A stretch of 21,846 nt of DNA from Setaria digitata (lineage: Eukaryota; Nematoda; Chromadorea; Rhabditida; Setariidae): the NCBI GenBank assembly GCA_003640385.1, contig RCAB01000753.1, forward strand, positions 1-21,846, in the 5' to 3' direction. The notes below the pieces were generated by a model. The model saw only the letters and a list, made by a program, of their open reading frames with translations. It ran no database searches and was not told the origin of the DNA. Position numbers and translations under genes: made by a program. Within the stretch, counting starts at the first letter, position 1. Each line of letters starts with the position of its first letter. Below are positions 1-10,500 of this stretch, piece after piece.

Positions 1-50
<50 letters not shown>
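1..50. repeat. AAT trinucleotide microsatellite at the window edge
   Basis: A perfect run of AAT units fills the first 50 bases and probably continues to the left of the window. It has the same unit as the much larger AAT tract inside the kinase gene near 18160-18490. Confidence 0.97.
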
Positions 51-51
<1 letters not shown>

Positions 52-1143
52 CACATAACCTTCTAACGATGAAGATGCCAAAATTGTTATCCATGGTACG
101 CTCATTAACAATTTTCTTATCACTGATATCTCCAACATTATTTCCTGAATTTGTTTTACTTCTAATTATTACATATGAATTTTTTTTATTTTTTAAAAAT
201 CTCATATTATGTTCTCAACGATAGAATGTCTAAAATTTTATTGAAAAATATGAATTAGACAAATAATCCACTTAAATGTTTCACTTTCTTCGAATTTGTC
301 ACAATTCGATGAGAAATTTTAGGACTCTTTAAGACCTAGTTAAATACTCAGTAATTAAACTGCTACTGAAGCTGATTTTCGAATACTACTGGAAAATATT
401 GAAATTCAAATTAACCTGAAATTATTTAAATTGCAAATAAATAAATGAGATAGTTTATTCTGCAATTAAAAGGAAATGGAAATATAGCAATAATATCATT
501 TCTAATTAATATTTTTCACAGAATATGTGCAAAAAATTGTTTTGAAATTCCATTAAATTTCAATTAGATGAAGTCAATGATTTTTCTTTTTCCTCATTTG
601 TTTCAGGATGAAAACATTTCTCAAAATTGCAAACGAGAAGAAGTAATATAAGTTTTAAAATGTTTTAATACTACTTTCTCTGATTTGGCTACTTAATTTA
701 TATAACATTTTACGCTACGATTGTTTGATATTTCAATGTTTGATTATCGACAACATCTAATAGTCACGATTTGCAAACTTTAAAATAAATTATTTAAAAA
801 AGAAAAATGAAGTAAGTAACAGTTTAATTTTCGCAGATTATGTCAAAAAAAAAAACTTGAATTTCAAATGCATTTTGTGAAGAAATTTGAAAATAGCAAA
901 CTTTTAAAATATTTGTTTGTTCTTTTGTCATTTGTAATACAAATAAATTAAAAAATTGTTAATTTTTTTTCGTTTTCTTTTTTTTTACAAAATAAAAAAA
1001 TATATGATCAAGAAAGTTTTGATTTAATTTTGCACTTTTTTTTTACAGCTGTAATTTCAACTGAATGAAAATAAACATGAATTTGAAACAATTTGAAAAA
1101 TAAAAATAAAAAATTTGAAATAGAAATATTTTTTGCATATTAA
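51..1143. other. AT-rich sequence without a supported gene
   Basis: This stretch is AT-rich, with many A and T homopolymers and repeated AAATTTGAAAT-like words. Only very short open frames exist on either strand, for example 62-148 and 69-223 on the + strand, and I could not connect any of them to a family or to convincing splice sites. It may contain introns or upstream sequence of the transporter relic that follows. Confidence 0.6.
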
Positions 1144-1233
1144 GTTTACATTATTAGTTGTTATGTAAACCAGTTGCATTCAATCTTCTCTACGGAGACA
1201 CTAAATATGCTGCAATGAATGGTTTGATATTTG
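1144..1233 (+). other. Possible degraded N-terminal exon of the SLC35A-like gene
   Basis: After a T-rich stretch an AAG acceptor-like site at about 1144 is followed by a less AT-rich block ending before GTAAAA at about 1234. One frame gives KFTLLVVM, then a stop, resembling the first membrane segment of SLC35A proteins (K-Y-x-S-L-x-V-L). Another frame gives NLLYGDTKYAAMNGLIF, weakly resembling the R-Y-S-R-T...Y loop and second segment. The match needs a frame change and is weak; it could be chance. Confidence 0.2.
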
Positions 1234-1672
1234 TAAAAAAAAAAAGAAATTTAATTTCATAATTTTCTACTGCTTGATTGATAGCAGTTCTACGAGAAAG
1301 CGTGCATTTGGCTCATTGAAATAACAAATTTTAAATTGAATTCTTGAATTCCCACATATGCAATGCGAGTGAATGAAAATTAAGAAACAAATTTTTAAAT
1401 TTAACAATAAAAATTTTTCTTTTTGTTTTATTTTGTTTTTTTTTCAGCTATTCAATTTCCGAAAAAATTTTAATTAATTAGGAACCAAAGTATTTTTTTT
1501 TTACCAATACAAAATTACAAGTCTACTTTCATCGTGCTATAATATAATTACTGGAAATTATGCTGAGATGTTGAAATTATTTTTACCAGGAATAATTTAT
1601 ACAATTCAAAATTATTTGAATTAGATTGCATTTACACATTTGGAACCAACAACATATTGCGTAAGTTTTCAG

Positions 1673-2822
1673 TTCTTCTATTTTCTTTCCTTTTTCTTTG
1701 AAATTAAATTCAAATGAATATATTTGGTACAGGTATGTGTTGGGAGTTCATTGAAATTCTAAATCTATTTTAAATCAAAATACCAATAAATATTTGAAAT
1801 GCAATTTAATTCTGTTCAAAAAATCATTTTATTCAAGTGCATATTTTATTGGCAAGAATTATCCATCATTTTAAATTAATTCTAATTTCAAATATTGATG
1901 GGCACTGAAATTTTAATTTTATATTTGCAAGATCATTTTTTATGTGAGTATATTTTGCAAAATGAAATTAGTGGAAATTTGAAGTTAAACTTTAATTAAA
2001 TTTCATCGTACCACTTACTAATGATGGGCCAATTAATTAATAGTTTTAATATCGAATATGGAATCTGGATAGTCTCACTTACATAAGCCAATATTGCTCC
2101 TAATTTCGACTTTTGCGAATTACTTGGCTGCATTACTATTAATTAGAATTCCAATTTATTTCAAATTTATCAATTATTAATTCTTAATAAATTTAGTCCA
2201 ATTTTGTTAAGCATTATTTCAGTGCTGTCCTCAATTTAACTTATAACACAGTAGTATTAGCTTTTTTAGACTCAATTTGAAGCCTTTTTGATCAGTCTAA
2301 CATTTCCTACATCGATCAAATGAACAGAAAAAAGTAAAAAAAAAAAAAAGAGGAAAAGAAAATAGCTTGAAATAACTGGGTCATCTTGCAATAATTTAAA
2401 AAAGTACAATTTAAAATCGGTTTAAAATCTCGTCGAAACTTCTTCGACTCACTTAAATACATTGAAAAAAAGAAAGTGAAAACAGAATAAACAATTTAAG
2501 AGTAGCTGATATATTGTCATGTTTAAACTAATGCATTATAACTTTACTGAAGAATAAAAATTTTAGTTTAATTTTAAAATCGCATTTGGTCTGACAAATA
2601 AATAAATATAACTAAATTTGATAACATTTAAACGAATGGTTTGTAAAATTTGTTGTAAGAAGAAAAATTTAAATTAATTTCATAATTTTCACAATTTAGT
2701 TGGTTTATCACATAAAAATATTCAATACTGCTTTAATACTCTGATTAATGCTTAATTATCAGTTTACCTGGAAGCAATTTTTTTTTTTTATACTATTTGT
2801 GTTGCCCCTATTTCAATTGCAG
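1673..2822. other. Intron-like gap in the transporter relic
   Basis: AT-rich sequence between two recognisable transporter exons. The family predicts about 35-40 residues here (the QLKILTTALF helix and the following one), but no convincing exon was found. A fragment after the acceptor-like GGTACAG at 1727-1733 reads VCVGSSLKF and then a stop; it is too weak to assign. Exon 2823 is preceded by a good acceptor (TTTCAATTGCAG). Confidence 0.5.
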
Positions 2823-3772
2823 CATATTCTGGTTAATCAGATTTCGGAAATCAACGAGAGACTGGTTTTAGGCTTTGTCGGTTTCATCGCAGTGTTCTTA
2901 ACCTCCCCATTTACCGGTATGCATTTTGCTTGCCTTCTTCATTTTCGCTTAATTAATTGAATTAATTAAAGCTTATTTGAATGAAAATGTTCATCGAATA
3001 CTTTTATATATATGAAAATCAATTAAACAATTTTAGTGCCATCTTTATTAGATTGCATTATTAAAATGAACGAAAAGTTTCGCTATTTTTACCTGTTTAC
3101 TCAATTAATTAAAATAATAACTTAATAGTAGTTCCTTTCATTGAAAAAATTCAAAACATTTGTATCTCACTGTTTAATTGAAGAAACAGGTAAATAAACT
3201 TCGCTGTCTTATCACTTTTTTTTTTTTGCTTTTTTGATTACTTAAATATCAGCAACTGATTATGTCATATCAAGTCCTAATTACTGACTGGACAAACTTT
3301 AATACAATGTAAAAGTTTAAGTAAAAGAAAAAAAAAGCACTCCTGCTGTTTTTATTTGTTTAATTAATTCGTCATCTTAATTGGACAACTATCTTTGCTG
3401 CCTTTATTTGTTTAATTAAATAACCATTTTAATTAAATGGCTATCAAGCCGTGATCTTATTTTACATAAAAACCAATTAAATAATTGATTATATAGCAGC
3501 AAATTTCTGGATTAGGCAAAAAAAAAAGAGGAAAGAAAAAGAAAAGGAGAAAAAAAAACGAAAATTACAGATGTTTATTCGGAAAAAGTTTTAAAACGAA
3601 GTCCAGTAAATATTTGGATGCAAAATGTTCGTCCTGCTTTATTTGACATACCAATTAGTTTGCTTATCAAGTTGATTCTATGTTTATAATGCTATCAAAA
3701 AAGGTTATCAATTCTTTTTATCATTGCTAATTTTCATTCATCTTTGTGTTCATAGCTAGTTTTTTCTTTTCC

Positions 3773-3790
3773 TTTTTTTTTTTTTTTTTT
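3773..3790. repeat. Poly-T run (about 18 T)
   Basis: A homopolymer run within the intron between transporter exons 3571 and 4432. The flanking 2940-4440 interval is crowded with TTAATTAA/AATTAATT strings. Confidence 0.9.
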
Positions 3791-5402
3791 ATCAATCATT
3801 ATGGTAGATACATTCATCCAATTACTTTTTAAATCATTTACTAGTTAAATTAATCGGTAGTAAATTGGTTAATTAACTTATTTATAATTTTCTTCACTGA
3901 TATTACCACATTAAACATCATTTCAATGATATAAGGTAGCCTGAAATTTTTATATGACTATACATACTTTTTATCTGATCACCAACTAGATGTTTGAAAC
4001 ACATAGAGCAAGCAAATTAGTTAATTTACGAATTAATTAATAAATAGTTAAATAACAACTAGTGCTACTACATAAATTACTGTCATATAAACCGAACTAT
4101 TTCAATAAGTAATTATAGATATAGATAAATATGTAAACTTTGAAAGGTGCTGCGCGTCAACAACATATAATTTTAATAGTAAGGAATAAATCGAATTTTA
4201 AATTAATTGATTTTTAAACTTTAGCCCTAATTAATTAATAAATTAACAATATGCAAATTATTGCTAACGATGCACTATGTTACAGTTTTTACTGCGCTTA
4301 ATATTCATGCAATAGTTTATAAAACCTATAATTAATTAAGAAAAAATAAAGGAAAAAACTAATATTTCGTGCTGTTTATTTGTTTACTTAATTATTTGCT
4401 ATTTATAAATAAGAAGTGTAAATAATTGAAGATGGGATATTTCGTGGATTTGATTTCCTGTTATGGATATTAATTTTAATGAATTCAGCTGGTGGATTGC
4501 TAATTTCTGTGGTTATCAGATATGCTGATAATATTGCAAAAATTTACGCCCAAGTAATACTAATTATTGTTTACTTTAGTTATGTTTTGCTTTGTTTTTC
4601 CTTTTGTTCATTTCAAATGCCCTTATCACATATAAATATTTTTTAATGATTATTTATTTAATTTTTTTTTGTCCTATTCGTTTATTTATTTATTTCTCAA
4701 GTGATAATTAGACGAAAAATCTCTATAATTTTTATCATTATTCTTCATCTTTTTTTCATTTAGCAATTACTGCACTTGAAAAGGTAAATTATCGTATTTT
4801 TGATGTGAGATTAATCACTCTAATTATAAAATCTGGAGAAAAGATGATATGATTTAATCAAGTTGGTCTCGGGATCACAAGAAGAAAAAAGGCGATCAGT
4901 CAAACAAGTAATCTTATCTCCAGCCAAAAAAAAAGATAACAATTTCTTAAATTATAGGTATTTTTTTTAGAATGCATCTCTGCTCGGTGCAATATTTGAC
5001 TCCTGGCTTCTATTCAACTTTACGCCATTTCATTACTGTGTTGTCTTGGTGGTATAGCAGTCATTTCATCAGTTGTCATATACAATTCATATCCCTACAA
5101 AAAATTATCACCAGTGAAGTTGAACAATGTGAATGCTAATTAATGTGATAATATAATGTCAAGTCAAAAAAGTTGAATGAGATAAAAGATTTGTGGGAAT
5201 ATTTCGCGAAACTGACTGATATATATTGGTTATGGGATAAATATGATTAATTAATTGATTAGGTGCCGAATTGACAACTGATCATAATGAGATGATAATA
5301 TAAAAAAAGAAAGATAAAGTGATGAAAAGTTGCAGATAATGTATATAAATTTTTCGTGTACTGTAATTAGTATTAAAAAAATTTATTGTAATGTTTGATT
5401 CT

Positions 5403-5408
5403 AATAAA
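5403..5408 (+). other. Candidate polyadenylation signal of the transporter relic
   Basis: AATAAA lies about 260 bases after the last in-frame stop (5141-5143) of the transporter relic. It is the clearest such hexamer seen downstream on this strand, but the hexamer is frequent by chance in AT-rich DNA. Confidence 0.25.
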
Positions 5409-5617
5409 AGGATAATTGAAAATGAAATTAACATTTTTCAGTTTTAACTGGAAATGAAATAACCATTACTGGAAATATAGCTATTATAATTGGGGTTTTC
5501 TTCTTGAGATATATGGTGAAATTATTTGTAATCGTGCCGCAGTGAAAGTTTCATTCCTGAAATTAGCTCAAGATGATTGTGGAAATTTTGTTAAAAATTG
5601 CGAGAAAAATAAATTGT

Positions 5618-5903
5618 CATAATCATATCATACCATTATCAATCATTTACACTGTTATTTTTCTTCATATAACGAAATCGTAATTAGCATAATAAAGAAA
5701 CAGCAGTAACGTTGATTTCTCAGGAAGAAATAAATGAATGAAAAATGGAAATTTCAAAGAAAAAAACGATTTATTAAATTAAAAACAAATAATTCTTTGG
5801 AAAAAAACCTGAACAACAGAGAAATGTGACACGATATGATACCTTATCACTATCATAATCATATCGCATAATTATCAATCATTTACACTGTTATCATTCT
5901 TTT
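5618..5903 (+). repeat. Direct repeat pair, about 50 bp, 236 bp apart
   Basis: The segment starting CATAATCATATC at 5618-5667 recurs at 5854-5903 with a few differences. The shared core ATTATCAATCATTTACACTG is identical in both copies. Confidence 0.85.
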
Positions 5904-6219
5904 TATTTGTCTCATCAATCTATAACATTTCAATTTTCAGTATTTCTAGAATTTCTTTATTCTTCCCATTGCATTTCTCTAATAACATATGATAAGTATT
6001 CACTAATTAATATCTATTCGTCAATTTCTCGAAAGAGAAAGATCATGTCTGCGTACAACTCGTCCTTACACATCAGCAACTTACGTGTGTTACACGTACA
6101 CTACATGTCCACACGTATTTTTCTTATTGTTAACAAGATGAAATCTACCTACACTGTAATGCTGCTAAGTGTTTCTCGGATCTTGAAATGTATGTATGCA
6201 TACATCTACGCCCATCTAT

Positions 6220-6420
6220 CTGCGTCAGTGTCTTTATTTACGTTTACGTGTCTGTTCGTCCATGTCAGTGTCTCCACTCACGTGTATGTGTCTGTCTCTC
6301 TGTCTGCGTCAGTGTCTCTATTCACACCTATGTGCCTATCTGTTTCACACCTATGTGTCTATCTCTCCGTGTCAGTGTCTCTTTTCACGTGTATATGTCT
6401 GTTTTCCGTCTAAGTGAGTG
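6220..6420 (+). repeat. Degenerate minisatellite built on GTCAGTGTCT
   Basis: GTCAGTGTCT recurs at 6224, 6264, 6308 and 6371, each time followed by a T/C-rich segment with CACGTGTATGTGTCTGT-like sequence, so the unit is about 40-63 bp. A nested duplication, CACACCTATGTG(C/T)CTATCT, lies inside the longer third unit. The wider 6050-6590 region is enriched in ACGTGT and TATGTG words. The periodic composition keeps several + frames open at once. Confidence 0.85.
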
Positions 6421-6636
6421 TTCCATCTACGTATATGTGGCGCTCTATATAAAGTACGTGCATACGTTTACGTGTGTGTGATTGCCTTTACTTATATGTA
6501 AGTGCCTAAATACGTGTTGCATACACATATGCGTATGTCTATATGCGTAGGTACGTGTGTGTGTGTGTGAGTGCATATATTTGTGCGTTCGATTTCCTCT
6601 GTTTACGTGTAATGTCCCTAAATAACGCGTATATGC

Positions 6637-6639
<3 letters not shown>

Positions 6640-6675
<36 letters not shown>
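6640..6675. repeat. (TA)18 microsatellite
   Basis: An uninterrupted TA run of about 36 bases directly follows the GTGTATATGCGTGT-rich minisatellite region, consistent with one expanded simple-repeat domain. Confidence 0.95.
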
Positions 6676-6678
<3 letters not shown>

Positions 6679-7255
6679 AATGATATTTTGTTAGTAAATA
6701 GAACGATAAACGTGAATTACGACAAACGTCAAATGATCTAAGGGTTAGAAGATATTAGAATATCCTGTTATCATAATTCCTAGAATTGTGACTAAAATTT
6801 GTGATAGGTTCTGATAAGCTGAATAAATCGTAAAAAATGTTTTGAGATGTGCTAGTGAAAGATGCGATACATTCATTACGAAAAGACTTAAAACTTGTTT
6901 TTTTATTTTGTTTTGCTGCTGCTTTATAATTAGTGTCTTAATTAATTAATTGATTCTCATTTTTACTTTTTATAGATTTTTTTTAATGAAAGCTTCATCA
7001 AATTTCTAATTGATTGAAAGGGAACGGATTATAGATCCATTTATCATTTATTAAAAGCACCAAAATTATCATTAAATTTCTTCAATTAATTTAATCCTTA
7101 ATGAGTTGGTTATATTTGCTAGAAGAAAGAGAAAAGTAAATTTTTACGAGACAAATTTTTATTTTACTTGAAACAAGTCTCTCTCTATTATTACCATTAT
7201 TATATTACGATGGGAATTTATCTTTATGATAAATTTTAAGGAAAAATTGTAGAAA

Positions 7256-7264
7256 TATTTACAG
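7256..7264 (+). promoter_or_regulatory. Candidate spliced-leader acceptor upstream of COQ6
   Basis: TATTTACAG ends 24 bases before the COQ6 start codon. In nematodes such a site close to an ATG often receives the spliced leader by trans-splicing. There is no exon upstream that it would obviously join in cis. This is inference from position and consensus only. Confidence 0.35.
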
Positions 7265-7288
7265 GTAATTTATAGAAAGTAATTTTCG

Positions 7289-7521
7289 ATGGCTTCAGTG
7301 TTATCAAGAATTTATCCATTCAGTCGTTATTCATATTGTACAGGTGCAGCAATGACCAATTCCTTCTATGATATTATCATAATTGGTGGTGGTATGGTTG
7401 GTAATGCTATGGCTTGTTCCATTGGTTAGTCTTTTCTTTTTTTTTTTCATTTTATGTTTAATTTCCAAGTATTTTTTATTCCTTTAATCATTTTTTTCTG
7501 TTAATGTAAGTGATTAATTTT

Positions 7522-7559
<38 letters not shown>

Positions 7560-10500
7560 TCCATTCTTTATGTTAGATAATAACTGTAATTTCTTACTTT
7601 TATTTTTTAAAATTTGAAACTAAAAGAAAGGAATGTATCAGCAGGGAAGGTTGTGACCATTTTGCGTTGAAAATTTAAGTATACGTTATATTATTTACAT
7701 AAAATGTCAATAAAATTATGGAAAGATGATATTATTGAATTCAATTTAAAAAGTTTTATTTTTGATGTTCAGGATTGAGTGAACGTTTGAAGTCGAAAAA
7801 GGTGCTTATATTGGATTCAGCTGAAATTAAAGCACCAACAAAAAATTCACCCTATGGAAATCGAGTTACGGCGGTTTCCCCCCCATCAATATCACTTTTC
7901 AAAAGTAAGTAGTACTAATTCTTTATCGGAATATTCGTTTATATTGTTGAAATGAAATTAGATTTCTCGTACATACTGTAACAAAAGCTTGTAGAATTGG
8001 GAATTTGGAATGATCTTGTGGATCTTAGAGTAAAACGAGTCGATAGACTACAGGTTTGATATTTCAAAAATTTATTTAATCACAATTTTTGAATAGTATT
8101 ACTGAAAGTAGGAGTTACTTAAAGTGGGATTGAAAATATGCTTTCTTTGTGATACCTTTACTATCAGTTTTATAGTAATTTTACTATCAGTAGGTATCAT
8201 GAATGAATTCACAAAGCCTTAAAGAGGATGTCAGTAATATATGAAATTACCCACTAGGTCCTTTTGGTACTTCTCAGTCACAGTACGAATCTGTTCAGAT
8301 TTAATCAGTAAAAATGAATTTAATTGGTAAATTATATTAGCAAACTCGTAAATATAATAGGTTTTGGATAGTTGTTCAAATTCATCAATACGATTTACTC
8401 AACCTGATCCAGCCAATGAAGTTGCCTATATGATCGAAAACAATGCAATTATCGGATTTCTTTCAAATCGAATTGTAACAAGTTGCCCAAATGTTACAGT
8501 CAAGAGGAAAACGAAAGTAGTTGACTGTAGGTATGAAAAAGATTAATAAATTAGGTGGAGAGAAGAATTTCGTTTTCAACATTTTTCTTTTTAAGGATTA
8601 CGCGGTTTTAAAACATTATAAAAAATTTTTATCCTTTCTCGTTTAATTTATTTTGCATTATTTTAGTCGCATAGTAATGATGGTGTTCTATACAAATTTT
8701 ATTTTTAGAACTCCATCTGGTCTGGATGAATTTGCTACGGTTGTGCTGGATGATGGAACTAAGTTACAGACATCACTTATTGTTAGTGTTTGATAGTTTC
8801 TTAAAAATTTTAAAACATTAATTACATTTGCACTCTGACTGAAAAATTCCGAAGGTTAAAGATGTAATAATTGAAAGTCCCTGCGGCCATTTTATGGATC
8901 AAAAATCTGAATAATGGAGGTAGTACTGGCTAAACATGAAATTTGAAGCTATTAAATTACAAGGTAAGAGAACATAGATTTTATTAGATTTTAGTTTTGT
9001 TAATAAAGCAAATTAATTTTCCCTGTGGAGGCGAAGAATTTCATAGATTGGAGCCGATGGATCTAGGAGCTTGGTGAGAGACTTGCTCAAATTCAAATAT
9101 ACGTCATGGGGGTATGGTCAGTCGGCAATAGTTGCAAATCTTCGAGTGAAAACTGTGAGTTTTACAGGAAAAATTTCAAGCCAGACCAGGATGGTTTTTT
9201 TTTTTTTTAATTCAAAAAGAGATCACCTAAAGACTGAAGACTCTTTAACTTTTTCCCCACCTCGTCCATATACCTTAGCCGTGAAATCAATTATTACATT
9301 TAGCTTTTTTGTTTTTACCATATCTGTTATTTTTTTATTTTTTGCTGAGTAGTTTCTAGCTGTTACTGAATTCATTTATTAAAAAGTTTTTTTTTGTACT
9401 AAATTCATAAGATAGATCAACAGTTTTTGCTGATTTTCTCTCGCGCAAAATATAATATTATCGGTGGCATTAATTTATATTTAATAATTCATTATTAAGA
9501 AATCAAAATGGTTTTGTTCGTTGAATGGATCATAACAAGCATAATTCATCGTTACCAATATTGTTTACTTAATGTTTAAAAATTGATTACAAATTGTCTT
9601 AGGGAATGTATTTAAAGATCAATAAACAAAATATATTTTAATCAGCGTCCATCATTTTCGGTGGAAAGTAATTGCGTTGCATGGGAAAGATTTACGCCAA
9701 GTGGTCCAGTGGCCCTTTTACCACTTACCGAAGATTTGAGTTCAGTAACATGGTCAACAAGCACCGAGCATGCTGAAGAACTGCTTTCATTGTCAGCAGA
9801 AGAGTTTGTTAACGAACTAAATCAATTCTTGGTAATTTAAATTCTTAAATCTTATGTTTTATTATTTCTGCTTGTTCCTTTACTTTAAATTCCAGTTTGG
9901 CTAATACATTACCTAGTTCGATGTTGTTAACTGACGGAACATAAATAATATCAGTATTATTAGTGTAAAAACATACTATGAAGTTCGTATATAATGTGCA
10001 TCGATATGCAGTAGTCAGAAGTACGTTTAAGGTGAACTGATTATTCTATAAGTAGATAGTTTGTTGGGCATCAACAAATATAGCAAAAGACAGATGTTTG
10101 TTGGGTAAAATTTTCATTTTCTGTATGACTTTTTTTATGAAAAATTTCAGAACACCAGTATTCATCAAAATTACGTGACAAATCAGTTTTTATCCTTTAC
10201 TGGCGAAATATTAAAAGGAGTATTTTCCGTGAGTGGAAAACCAGTATTAACCTTCCCTACGGTTGTTTCATTATTTGAGGATACTCGTGCTGCATTTCCG
10301 CTAGCTTTTGGACATGCTCATACTTATGTTATACCAAGGGCTGCATTGATTGGGTTAATTTTCTTTTTTTTTTTCGTAGATACCATATTCGATCAAAATA
10401 ATCCTTAAAGTAGTTGAAATTCTTTATACATATATAGGTAAGTGAATTCAGTGTGGTTTTGGTGTTGAAAGATAAAAGAATAATTTGTAGTAAAATAGAG

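Larger units (their letters stand above)
1522..5143 (+). pseudogene. SLC35A-family nucleotide-sugar transporter relic
   Basis: SLC35A proteins are Golgi/ER antiporters that exchange nucleotide sugars for nucleoside monophosphates across about ten membrane helices. Recognisable exons: about 1522-1660/1672 (LKLFLPGIIYTIQNYL, then TAG at 1622-1624, then IAFTHLEPTTYC, matching [29 protein letters not shown]); 2823-2916 (LGFVGFIAVFLTSPFT); 3571 to about 3671 (VYSEKVLKRSPVNIWMQN, matching VYFEKILK..S.W.RN); about 4432-4553 (GIFRGFDFLLWILILM, then GGLLISVVIRYADNI, matching NGFFQGYN...GGLVVALVVKYADNI); and 4971 onward (WLLFNFTPFHYC), where the frame ends at TAG 5055-5057 although the expected last helix (LGGIAVISSVVIYN) continues in another frame from 5036 to TAA 5141. 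Phases fit between 2823-2916 and 3571 (G + AT gives Asp). No exon was found for the helix after TTYC, nor for about ten residues before 4432. The stop plus frame break favour a pseudogene; base errors in the assembly are the alternative. Confidence 0.8.
5144..7288. other. Intergenic region between transporter relic and COQ6
   Basis: About 2.1 kb without a supported gene. It contains a dispersed direct repeat (5618-5667 and 5854-5903), a pyrimidine-rich minisatellite and (TA)n tract (about 6050-6675), and AT-rich sequence leading to COQ6. Long open frames at 5907-6413, 6188-6481 and 6196-6417 lie in different frames of the same repetitive block and encode only Cys/Val/Ser-rich repeats, so I regard them as repeat artefacts. 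Confidence 0.75.

Noticed and set aside
1996..2133. 45-codon open frame on the - strand starting MQPSNSQKSKLGAILAY
   Set aside because: Varied composition and a GTAAGT inside it look exon-like, but it is short, lacks homology I recognise and lies opposite the transporter relic's intron.
2748..2960. 70-codon open frame read as one small protein
   Set aside because: Its middle is the transporter exon 2823-2916; the first part is the T-rich acceptor tract and the end is past the donor, so it is not a separate gene.
5907..6413. 168-codon open frame on the + strand, plus overlapping frames at 6188-6481 and 6196-6417
   Set aside because: All cover the same minisatellite, in different frames, and encode repetitive Ser/Val/Cys-rich strings; a repeat without stops explains them.
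6588..6600. GTTCGATTTCC resembling a tRNA T-loop
   Set aside because: No acceptor stem, D-arm or anticodon arm can be built around it.
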